From Bufo bufo (Eukaryota > Chordata > Amphibia > Anura > Bufonidae): a stretch of 64,000 nt of DNA. Location: positions 509,257,444 through 509,321,443 of the forward strand of contig NC_053390.1 of the NCBI RefSeq assembly GCF_905171765.1. Reading direction: 5' to 3'. Shown piece by piece: positions 55,513-64,000 of this stretch; the stretch's first letter is position 1; each line of letters opens with the position of its first letter. A model generated the notes under the pieces. That model did not search any database and was not told where the DNA came from. It saw only the letters and a program-made list of their open reading frames with translations. The position numbers and the translations under genes were made by a program.

Positions 55513-56880
55513 TGGCTGAGGGGCATTCTCAGTATTGTTGATCGCGAATATTCTAATCGCGAATTTCTAGAATATAGTGCTATATCTTCATAATCGCGAA
55601 TATATTCTAGATTTTTTTTCATCAGTACCCTCACTGCTTCTTGCTTGTGGGCCAATGAGAAGGCTGCAATATCTTTGTCTGAGCTTAGCAACATCCCTAG
55701 CAACCAATTGGAAAGTTGCCTACCCCTTTCTATATAGGAAACTCCCCAGCAGCTATTTTCTGCTGTTTTTTGCAGTTCTGAGAGAGAGAGAGCAGTGTCA
55801 TTGCTGTACTCTGTGCTTTGCTGAGTTATCTGGATCCTTATTCAATTACATTATATACACTGAACAAAAATATAAACACAACACTTTCGGTTTTGCTCCC
55901 ATTTTGCATGAGCTGTTCTCAAAGATCTGAAACATTTTCTACATACATAAAAGACCCATTACTCTCAAATATTGTTCACAAATCTGTCTAAATCTGTGTT
56001 AGTGAGCACTTCTCCTTTGCCGAGATAATCCATCCCACCTCATAGGTGTGTGGCATATCAAGGTTCTGATTAGACAGCATAATTATTGCACAGGTGTGCC
56101 TTAGACTGCCCACAATAAAAGGACACTAGGAAATGTAACAGCTTTGGGAGACATTCCTGCAGTCAGCATGCCAATTGCACGCTCCCTCAAGCGTTGCGAC
56201 ATCTGTGGCATTGTGCTGTGTGATCAAACTGCACATTTCAGAGTGGTCTTTTATTGTGGGCAGTCTAAGGCACACCTGTGCAATATTCATGCTGTGTAAT
56301 CAGCACCTCGATATGCCACACCTGTGAGGTAGGATAGATTATCTCAGCAAAGGAGAAGTGCTCACTAACACAGTGTAGAAAATGTTCCAGATCTTTGCGT
56401 TCAGCTCATGCAATATGGGAGCAAAACTGAAAGTGTTGCATTTATATTTTTGTTCAGTGTAGTTGGTTAGCTCATATACATAGTTAGTGGGAGATAGTCA
56501 GTTTAGGTTAGATAGTGATATAGTGTAGGGTGTTAGGTAGTGTGATTGGAATTCCTGTTTCTCTGCTGTCCATACATACATGCTACAGATATAGTGCTGT
56601 GATGTCACAACAATACTTAGTGCACCAATTAGTAGCATTGAAAAATGTGGCAAAAGTGGGCCACGCCTGTATTGCGGGCGCAGTATGCGCATATTACATT
56701 GCCGATTTTCGCAATCAAGAAAATAATGACTGGAGATCACAAATTCTAGAATTTGATAATTTATGGCGAATATTAGGCCAAAAATGCGCAAAATATCGTG
56801 AAAATGAATATTGCCTATGCTGCTCATCACTAATTCTCATCCATTTTCTGGTGTGTTGGGATATCATCAGGATGTGGAGT
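55513..56880. repeat. dispersed repeat with ATCGCGAATATTC motifs, split by a MITE
   Basis: GATCGCGAATATTCTAATCG and related blocks near 55540, and GGCGAATATTAGGCC near 56765, suggest one DNA element of about 700 bases interrupted at 55858-56459. The ends are not sharp. Confidence 0.5.
55858..56459. mobile_element. TA-flanked MITE with long inverted repeats (CACTGAACAAAAATAT)
   Basis: CACTGAACAAAAATATAAAC at the left and its inverse at the right, flanked by TA. The arms extend about 280 bases: GATTATCTCAGCAAAGG and AGGCACACCTGTGCAATA recur inverted. The centre is CTCAAGCGTTGCGACATC. This is a widespread fish and frog MITE, Tc1/mariner-type by target. Confidence 0.9.
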
Positions 56881-57364
56881 GCAGTTGGGTACTGTCAGGA
56901 CAGCAGTTGTGAAGAACCAGTGCACCTCAGTATGAGATGTGTTTTTTTTTTCCTTACACAATTTGTATGGTACTGCAACCATCTGTTTGGCTGGAAAAGC
57001 CTTCATGTCTGTTTCACTTTACCTATTTTTCACTTACAGATAGTGATATATTTTTCCTATCCTAGGTAGGTTCCAGGCTAAATTCTTTGAGAATGAATAT
57101 GTTGACCTGTTTCACCACATCCACAGGGTGTTCTACTGGCTTTAGATTTAGTAACTGTGAAGATCTTTGGAGATCCCATTTTGTCAACTTCAGTCCTCCT
57201 AAAACAAAGCTTGGGGACCATAAACTGAAAAAATCTTGGATGGAACGCTCTTTGTCACTGGAAAGGAAGAGGAAAGAACAGCAACTCAGACACAGTTTAA
57301 ATTGTTTTATTCCATTGTACAAGAGGTAGATAAAATCTTCTTTATGCTTACATATCAGTTTATG
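56881..57364. other. no recognised feature
   Basis: Short frames only. No repeat ends visible. Confidence 0.4.
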
Positions 57365-57493
57365 CATTACGGCAGTGATGCCCAACCTACGGCCCGCGGG
57401 CAGTGATCAGCGCAGGGCGCGCTACGAACGGCACAGGCAGCAAAGCGATGCTGCCTGTGCCTGCAATCTCCCCACCCAGCGCCGCCTCCTAGC

Positions 57494-57676
57494 TATTTTA
57501 TTCACTGCACTTGCCTCTGTGAAATTGAAGAGAAGCGCCGTAATCTCGCACAGGCGCACTGGCAGAGGCATCGAAGTGCGCATGCACCGTCTTCCTGGCC
57601 TCTGCCAGTGCGCCTGTGCGAGATTACGGCGCTTCTCTTCAATTTCACAGAGGCAAGTGCAGTGAATAAATTAGCT
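57494..57676. repeat. hairpin with ~75-base arms
   Basis: TTCACTGCACTTGCCTCTG...GCGCACTGGCAGAGGC on the left returns inverted from 57600. The spacer is about 25 bases with GTGCGCATGCAC. Confidence 0.92.
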
Positions 57677-57694
57677 AGGAAGCGGCTCTGGGTG

Positions 57695-58345
57695 GGGGGG
57701 ATATCTGTGGATGACACTGAGGGGGTATATCTGTGGATGACACTGGGGGGGGATATCTGTGGATGACACTGAGGGGAGGATATCTGTGGATGACACTGAG
57801 GGGGGATATCTGTGGATGACACTGAGGGGGGATATCTGTGGATGACACTGAGGGGGGATATCTGTGGATGACACAGAAGAGGGGGGATATCCGTGGATGA
57901 CACTGAGGGGGGGATATCTGTGGATGACACTGAGGGGGGGATCTGTGGATGACACTGAGGGGGGGATCTGTGGATGACACTGAGGGGGGATCTGTGGATG
58001 ACACCGAGGGGGGGGATATCTGTGGATGACACTGAGGGGGGTTATCTGTGGATGACACTGAGGGGGGGATCTGTGGATGACACTGAGGGGGGATCTGTGG
58101 ATGACACTGAGGGGGGGGGATCTGTGGATGACACCGAAGGGGGGGATCTATGGATGACACTGAGGGAAGGGGGGATCTGTGGATGACACTGAGGGAAGGG
58201 GGGATCTGTGGATGACACTGAGGGGGGATCTGTGGATGACACTGAGGGGGGATCTGTGGATGACACTGAGTGGGGATCTGTGGATGACACTGAGTGGGGA
58301 TCTGTGGATGACACTGAGTGGGGATCTGTGGATGACACTGAGGGG
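57695..58345. repeat. 24-27-bp minisatellite, array 3
   Basis: About 25 units of ATCTGTGGATGACACTGAGG with variable G runs and an optional extra AT. The core GATCTGTGGATGAC is shared with arrays 1 and 2. Confidence 0.95.
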
Positions 58346-58676
58346 GATCTTGGGAGGGGTGTGGGGATGTTGGGGTGGGAGCTCTGGAAGGGGTGGGAGG
58401 TCCAATAGGTATGTGGGGGTGGGAGATCCGGGAGGGGCGGGCCCATAATTTTTTTTGCTATGGGGCCCAGTCATTTCTAGCTACGCCCCTGATTGGTAAG
58501 ATTGGGTGGGCACTGGAGCGATAGAGCGGCCTGCTGTAGGAGAAGCCGGTGGGAGATGAAAGGAGGAGGGGCCAGCTCCTGGTGGTGTTGGGCACACGGC
58601 GCAAGCATGGCGGTGGAGGATCTGACTGAAGCCTAAAGACCAGACATCAAGGTAGACCTGCAGAAGAAGGTGACAG

Positions 58677-58772
58677 CGCAGTATGTGATGTATACATGTG
58701 TGTAATGTATGTAGTGCAGTGTGTGATCATCACATACTGCACTACATACATTACACACATGTATACATCACA
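58677..58772. repeat. hairpin with ~45-base arms
   Basis: ATGTGATGTATACATGTGTG...GTAGTGCAG pairs with its inverse across GATCATC at about 58727. Confidence 0.92.
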
Positions 58773-59500
58773 TGCCCCCTCACAGTAATAATGCCAAGAT
58801 ATGTGCCCTCTTCACAGTAGTAATGCTCACACATGCCCCCTCACAGTAGTTATGCCCTGATATGTGCCCCCTGACAGTAATAATGCCAAGATATGTGCCC
58901 TCTTCACAGTAGTAATGCTCACTTGTGCCCCCTCACAGTAGTTATGCCCTGATATGTGCCCTCTTCACAGTAGTTATGTCCCGATATGTGCCCTCCTCAC
59001 AGTAGTTATACCCTGATATGTGCCCCCTCACAGTAGTTATGCCCAGATATGTGCCCCCTCACAGTAATAATGCCAAGATATGTGCCCTCTTCACAGTAGT
59101 AATGCTCACACATGCCCCCTCACAGTAGTTATGCCCTGATATGTGCCCCCTGACAGTAATAATGCCAAGATATGTGCCCTCTTCACAGTAGTAATGCTCA
59201 CTTGTGCCCCCTCACAGTAGTTATGCCCTGATATGTGCCCTCTTCACAGTAGTTATGTCCCGATATGTGCCCTCCTCACAGTAGTTATACCCAGATATGT
59301 GCCCCCTCACAGTAGTTATGCCCAGATATGTGCCCCCTCACAGTAGTTATGCTCAGATATGTGCCCACTTCACAGTAGTTATGCCCTGATATGTGCCCCC
59401 TCACAGTAGTTATGCCCAGATATGTGCCCCCTCACAGTAGTTATGCCAGATATGTGCCCTCTTCACAGTAGTAATGCTCACACGTGCCCCCTCACAGCGT
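58773..59500. repeat. 30-bp minisatellite with a 279-base higher-order period
   Basis: Units of CCCTCACAGTAGTTATGCCC followed by AGATATGTGC. A block starting CACAGTAATAATGCCAAG at 58781 recurs at 59060 with the same order of variants. Confidence 0.95.
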
Positions 59501-59685
59501 TTGCATTTCTTTCTGGCAAAGCTACCTGGTTCCGGCCCGCAAAATTTATACCAAGTCTAGTGCGGCCCTCAGACGAAAAAATGGTTGGGCACCACTGCAT
59601 TACGGGTTACTGTAATACTGTAACTGAAAAATGTACATATAGAGACTCCTGCATAAATAACATATATACTACAAATATCTATATG

Positions 59686-59717
<32 letters not shown>

Positions 59718-59723
<6 letters not shown>

Positions 59724-60653
59724 AGACCAAAAGTTTGGACACACCTTCTCATTCAAAGAGTTTTCTTTATTTTCATGACTATGAAAATTGTAGATTCACA
59801 CTGAAGGCATCAAAACTATGAATTAACACATGTGGAATTATATACATAACAAACAAGTGTGAAACAACTGAAAATATGTCATATTCTAGGTTCTTCAAAG
59901 TAGCCACCTTTTGCTTTGATTACTGCTTTGTACACTCTTGGCATTCTCTTGATGAGCTTCAAAAGGTAGACCCCTGAAATGGTTTTCACTTCACAGGTGT
60001 GCCCTGTCAGGTTTAATAAGTGGGATTTCTTGCCTTATAAATGGGGTTGGGACCATCAGTTGCGTTGAGGAGAAGTCAGGTGGATACACAGCTGATAGTC
60101 CTACTGAATAGACTGTTAGAATTTGTATTATGGCAAGAAAAAAGCAGCTAAGTAAAGAAAAACGAGTGGCCATCATTACTTTAGGAAATTAAGGTCAGTC
60201 AGTCAGCCGAAAAATTGGGAAAACTTTGAAAGTAAGGGCTATTTGACCATGAAGGAGAGTGATGGGGTGCTGCGCCAGATGACCTGGCCTCCACAGTCAC
60301 CGGACCTGAACCCAATCGAGATGGTTTGGGGTGAGCTGGACCGCAGAGTGAAGGCAAAAGGGCCAACAAGTGCTAAGCATCTCTGGGAACTCCTTCAAGA
60401 CTGTTGGAAGACCATTTCAGGGGACTACCTCTTGAAGCTCATCAAGAGAATGCCAAGAGTGTGCAAAGCAGTAATCAAAGCAAAAGGTGGCTACTTTGAA
60501 GAACCTAGAATATGACATATTTTCAGTTGTTTCACACTTGTTTGTTATGTATATAATTCCACATGTGTTAAATCATAGTTTTGATGCCTTCATAGTCATG
60601 AAAATAAAGAAAACTCTTTGAATGAGAAGGTGTGTCCAAACTTTTGGTCTGTA

Positions 60654-60656
<3 letters not shown>
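59718..60656 (+). mobile_element. Tc1-like deletion derivative, copy 3
   Basis: Same element as copies 1 and 2, in + orientation, between TA runs. The first base of the left end is T instead of C. The N-terminal remnant starts at ATG 60130. The C-terminal block with PDLNPIE and KRMPRVCKAVIKAKGG is open at 60243-60515. The terminal repeats of about 260 bases both contain the coding sequence for the last 35 residues. Confidence 0.93.
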
Positions 60657-60692
<36 letters not shown>

Positions 60693-61245
60693 ACTGGGAT
60701 AATATATTTAAATACATACACAGAAAGCACACATATAATATAACTTATATTGTTCCTGATGTAAGTGTTGTTCGTCCAGGGGTTGAGAGCCTCCAAGTTT
60801 CACATAGCCCATATCTTCCTGTGTCTCATCCCCCACCATCGACTCCACCCAAATATCTTCCAATCTGTTGGACAAGAGAATGTTGTCCATCTTCTTTCCC
60901 CCTCAACTTACAATGTATCCTTCCTGTCTTTGATATGCTAACAAGAGACACAATGACCAACTGGCTTCTGGGTATACCAATAGCTCAATGGGTGAATATC
61001 ACTGAATAATATCAGCATATACTATATCCAATTATTAGGTATATTTGTGTGGTCATTGGACTGAGGGTCTGGATGGGAACCATATTTCCTGTAACAGTAA
61101 CCCTTAACTTTATGTTACCTCCATGAGTTTATCATAAATTAGTTCACTGTTCATTATCATCTCACTGCTCAACTGTAAGAGAGTATATCTTATTCACAGC
61201 ATTGGCATACTTACGTGCATTTTTTTTCTAAGCTTTGAGGTTTTC
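60657..61245. other. TA run, then sequence without recognised feature
   Basis: 60657-60688 is a TA run. The remainder is unique-looking and AT-rich. Confidence 0.5.
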
Positions 61246-61249
61246 TTAA

Positions 61250-61985
61250 AGGGTTTCTGTCACCCTGCAAAACTAATTTTTTTTATTTTGGATAGTTAGA
61301 TTCCTCATAGTGCGATATAGCAGAATATAATGCTCTTACTTACTTTCATGCGGCCGATTCTTTCTAAAACGAACTTTTATAATATGTAAATGAGGGCTCT
61401 ACCAGCAAGTAGGGCGTCTACTTGCTGGTAGCTGCTGCAGAAATCCGCCCCCTCGCCGTGTTGATTGACAGGGCCAGCCGTGATCTCCTCCTCCGGCCGG
61501 CCCTGTCAGTAATTCAAAAATCGCGCGCCTCGCGTCATTCGGCGCAGGCGCTCTGAGATGAGGAGGCTCGTATCCTCAGCACTCCCTCAGTGCGCCTGCG
61601 CCGATGACATCACCGAAAGAGAAGACGTCATCGGCACAGGCGCACTGAGGGAGTGCTGAGGATACGAGCCTCCTCATCTCAGAGCGCCTGCGCCGAATGA
61701 CGCGAGGCGCGCGATTTTTGAATTACTGACAGGGCTGGCCGGAGGAGGAGATCACGGCTGGCCCTGTCAATCAACACGGCGAGGGGGCGGATTTCTGCAG
61801 CAGCTACCAGCAAGTAGACGCCCTACTTGCTGGTAGAGCCCTCATTTACATATTATAAAAGTTCGTTTTATAAAGAATCGGCCGCATGAAAGTAAGTAAG
61901 AGCATTATATTCTGCTATATCGCACTATGAGGAATCTAACTATCCAAAAAAAAAAAAATGAGTTTTGCAGGGTGACAGAAACCCT
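61250..61985. mobile_element. 736-bp near-perfect palindromic MITE, second copy
   Basis: Same length and nearly the same sequence as 10405-11140, flanked by TTAA (61246-61249 and 61986-61989). The centre near 61617 has the orientation opposite to the first copy (CACCGAAAGAGAAGACG). It differs from the first copy by scattered substitutions. Confidence 0.93.
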
Positions 61986-62146
61986 TTAACTGTAGTGGTC
62001 AGTAGACTAATAATTAATAATTGGGTGTTATGTTGGTAATGTGCTGTTTATTTATGCCATATCTGGCTTGGAGGAACTGTGATTTGTACTGTATGTACAG
62101 TTGTTTGAGTGGCCTCAGTAGAAGAACGGTACTACTATGTGTACTA

Positions 62147-62302
62147 AGGTAAAACTAAGGTCATGAGTAAGGGCTAAAATTGTTCTCAGCCCGAAACGCG
62201 TAGACTGATGTAACCTGTACCTGGATGTTTTTATCATTGGATATCAAATAAAGTGCTTTTGGAGCTTCACAAGAAAAGGCTGGACAACCTCTCTTTATTT
62301 GT
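62147..62302. mobile_element. 156-bp insertion with 15-bp target duplication
   Basis: CTACTATGTGTACTA lies at 62132-62146 and 62303-62317. The insert contains CAGCCCGAAACGCGTAGACT and AATAAAGTGCTTTTGGAGC and ends CTTTATTTGT, without a clear A tail. A 15-base duplication suggests LINE-driven retroposition, so it may be a short SINE; no Pol III boxes are evident. Confidence 0.65.
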
Positions 62303-62317
62303 CTACTATGTGTACTA

Positions 62318-62694
62318 CTATAGTTAAAGATAGGTCCTTCTAATGCCTCAAGCCCTAAAGTGATAGCTAGTGAAAGTCACTGAGTTCACTCACACCAGGT
62401 TGGCTTCTCTAATAAAGCTGTTGTAAGTTGTAAAGTGAGCTCAGAAGGTGGATCATATGGCATTAACTGGCCTACAGGGGAAAGGTCATCTAGGACATCT
62501 TTATTTTTTCCAACAGTGATTTACATACGTCATTGAGCATGTAGTAAAAGAAACCCAACATACTTCTGTATTAATGAGCTGAGATATATGTTATGTAATG
62601 TTTAGCTTTTATAGGCTTTTTCTAGACGCACGTGATCTATTTCCACACTGTCAAAATGTGCAAGGTATTTTGAATGTATGCATTTTATGGCACT
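62318..62694. other. no recognised feature
   Basis: No frame or repeat I can place. Confidence 0.4.
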
Positions 62695-62975
62695 GTAAGT
62701 TAGGATGCATCCATACACTACGCATTTTGGTACAAATTCCACAAAAAAATCTATGGCGTAATCCGCATGAGTTTTATGCAGATTTGCCAGATTTTACGCT
62801 AAATTGACATGCTGCAGATTTTCAATCTGCATTGCAGATCAAGTTATGTGTACATTTCACTGTGTTTTTTTCTGTAGTATGTGCATGAGGTTTTCTAAAA
62901 TTTTACACGTTCAAATCCACAAGAAAAGATTGTCAGGATATACAACTTGTGTGGACATACCCTTACACTACAGGT
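62695..62975. mobile_element. decayed MITE
   Basis: GGATGCATCCATACACTACG at the left and ACTTGTGTGGACATACCCTT at the right are loosely inverted. The interior has GCAGATT and AATCTGC palindromes. Confidence 0.5.
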
Positions 62976-63055
62976 GGAAAGACCTGCATGTGACACTCTT
63001 TGCTGAAGAGAGGCACTGCTCCTACTACTAGATCTAAAGCTTCCAATAGACTAGA

Positions 63056-63518
63056 CTAGTGTTGAGAAAATCGGGTTCGGACTGCTCTGTCTGAACCCGA
63101 TTAGTTTTAAAACGTTGTTTATAACATGTGTTCTGTACCGCAGTAAAATGTATGGGCTCTGCTGAGGCCTTCTTCTTCTAGCCACAAGTAATGCGAGACT
63201 TACTCAGTCTCGTGCATGTGATGGTACGGTTCGGTTCTGCGCATACATTACTGTTCCAAAATCCGAAGCCGAACCTGGGTTTGTGTGTCATTAACGAAAC
63301 CGAGTTTGGCTTTGGATTTCTAAACAGAAATGTATGCACATAACTGTAACGTCACAGGCACGAGAATATGCAAGTCTCGCATTTATTAGGGCTAGAAGAA
63401 GAAGGCCTCAGAGGAGCCCATACATTTTACTGCAGTATGGAGTGCATATTATAAGCAAAATTCTGAAATGAATCAGGTTCAGATAGAGCTGTCCGAATCC
63501 TATTCGCCCAACACTAGA
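63056..63518. mobile_element. palindromic MITE with CTAGTGTTG ends
   Basis: CTAGTGTTGAGAAAATCGGG pairs with ATTCGCCCAACACTAG. The arms share GAGGCCTTCTTCTTCTAGCC and its inverse (63167 and 63389) and ATACATTTTACTGC. No coding capacity. Confidence 0.85.
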
Positions 63519-64000
63519 CAAAACAGCTGTTGAAACAAGTGATCCCTATTCCTAACTTTCCTATAAACAAGCCTGGTTTACTCTGGGAAGTAAGATAAGA
63601 CCAGGCCATTTACCCCTTCCTGACCAAGCCTAATAATTTTCTACCCATTTTCTCCTGAATAAAGTAACATCCCAACAGTGGCGTACCGTGGGTTGCCAGC
63701 ATCCGGGGCAAGCCATGTATTGCTCCCCCCCCAACCTGTGGACACGCCCCTTTTTGCAGATAACGTAGTGGCTGTCACCTGCAGTCCTATGTAACACTAC
63801 AGTTAACACAGTGATAACTATCTGAGTAAAGATAATGTAGTAGATGGGTGTGAGGCCCCAGAATTCAGAACACGCACAGTGTGACCTGTAGTCTGGGGCC
63901 AGGATGCAGCAGGGTGGGCCATATTCTCAATTCACCCCCCAACCCTACCGTGAACCAAATATGTGGATGGACATTATTATATACAGTAGAATACAGCACC
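63519..64000. other. no recognised gene
   Basis: Contains GTGGCGTACCGTGGGTTGCC near 63680, of a kind found in decayed anuran repeats; nothing else is supportable. Confidence 0.4.

Larger units (their letters stand above)
57373..59597. mobile_element. non-autonomous hAT derivative filled with minisatellites
   Basis: Left end CAGTGATGCCCAACCTACGG and right end GGTTGGGCACCACTG match the hAT at 51221-54218, including the inner CTACCTGGTTCYGGCCCGC block near 59520. The 8-base duplication CATTACGG is at 57365-57372 and 59598-59605. No transposase is left. Instead it holds a hairpin, a 24-27-bp minisatellite, a second hairpin and a 30-bp minisatellite. Confidence 0.93.

Noticed and set aside
57502..58474. 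Pro/Ser-rich frames (SSTDPP repeats), up to 176 codons
   Set aside because: Reverse translation of minisatellite array 3; no gene features.
58773..59500. CRISPR-like regular repeats
   Set aside because: Units follow each other without unique spacers and the genome is eukaryotic; it is a minisatellite.

Overview
This window looks like repeat-rich intergenic or intronic DNA from a frog or toad (Anura). I found no host protein-coding gene, rRNA or tRNA. The repeat content suggests the host: Tc1-like elements, Ty3/gypsy elements with the Gmr1-type pol order, L1/Tx1-like and CR1-like LINEs, hAT elements with CAGTGGTGCCCAACC ends, and many palindromic MITEs of types common in anurans. The organism call is an inference from these families, not from a marker gene. 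Almost every long open frame is either a decayed transposon gene or an artefact of a tandem repeat.

Layout, left half. 1-1869: a Tc1 deletion derivative cut by the window edge, then a second Tc1-like element with a broken transposase. 1877-6820: a degenerate Gmr1-like gypsy element on + (LTR, gag, protease, integrase, RT, RNase H, truncated LTR). 7839-9293: a Tc1-like element whose transposase frame has only two stops. 9681-13050: MITEs, CR1-like and L1-like fragments, and a 736-bp TTAA-flanked palindrome. 13055-16000: CR1-like fragment, hairpin and 28-bp minisatellite. 16053-18640: a MITE, a DD41D mariner copy with an internal inversion, and a tandem-like repeat. 18645-25728: a 29-bp minisatellite element abutting a second Gmr1-like gypsy element on the minus strand. 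26200-32735: a MITE split by an L1-like LINE, which is itself split by a solo LTR.

Layout, right half. 33655-44820: LINE fragments, two solo LTRs with 5-bp target duplications, MITEs and an unnamed repeat present twice. 45000-46930: a tRNA-derived SINE and an array of the motif ACTACAACTCCCAGCAT, split by a mariner element with 77-bp terminal repeats. 47134-50830: Tc1 derivative, MITE, CR1-like and hAT fragments. 51221-54218: a whole hAT element with 8-bp target duplication and broken transposase. 54692-57340: minisatellite and MITEs. 57373-59597: a hAT derivative with the same ends but filled with two minisatellites and hairpins. 59718-64000: a third Tc1 derivative, a second TTAA palindrome, a small insertion with a 15-bp target duplication, and MITEs.

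The insertions give a relative order of events. Several empty sites can be rebuilt from the sequence (TTAA at 10401/11141 in a CR1 fragment, TA at 45586/46445 in the motif array, CTTAC at 28021/28985 in the LINE). The most unusual signals are the Gmr1-type domain order, one minisatellite core shared by three arrays in different host elements, and the amplified Tc1 derivative whose terminal repeats contain transposase coding sequence. I saw no evidence for a new cellular system.
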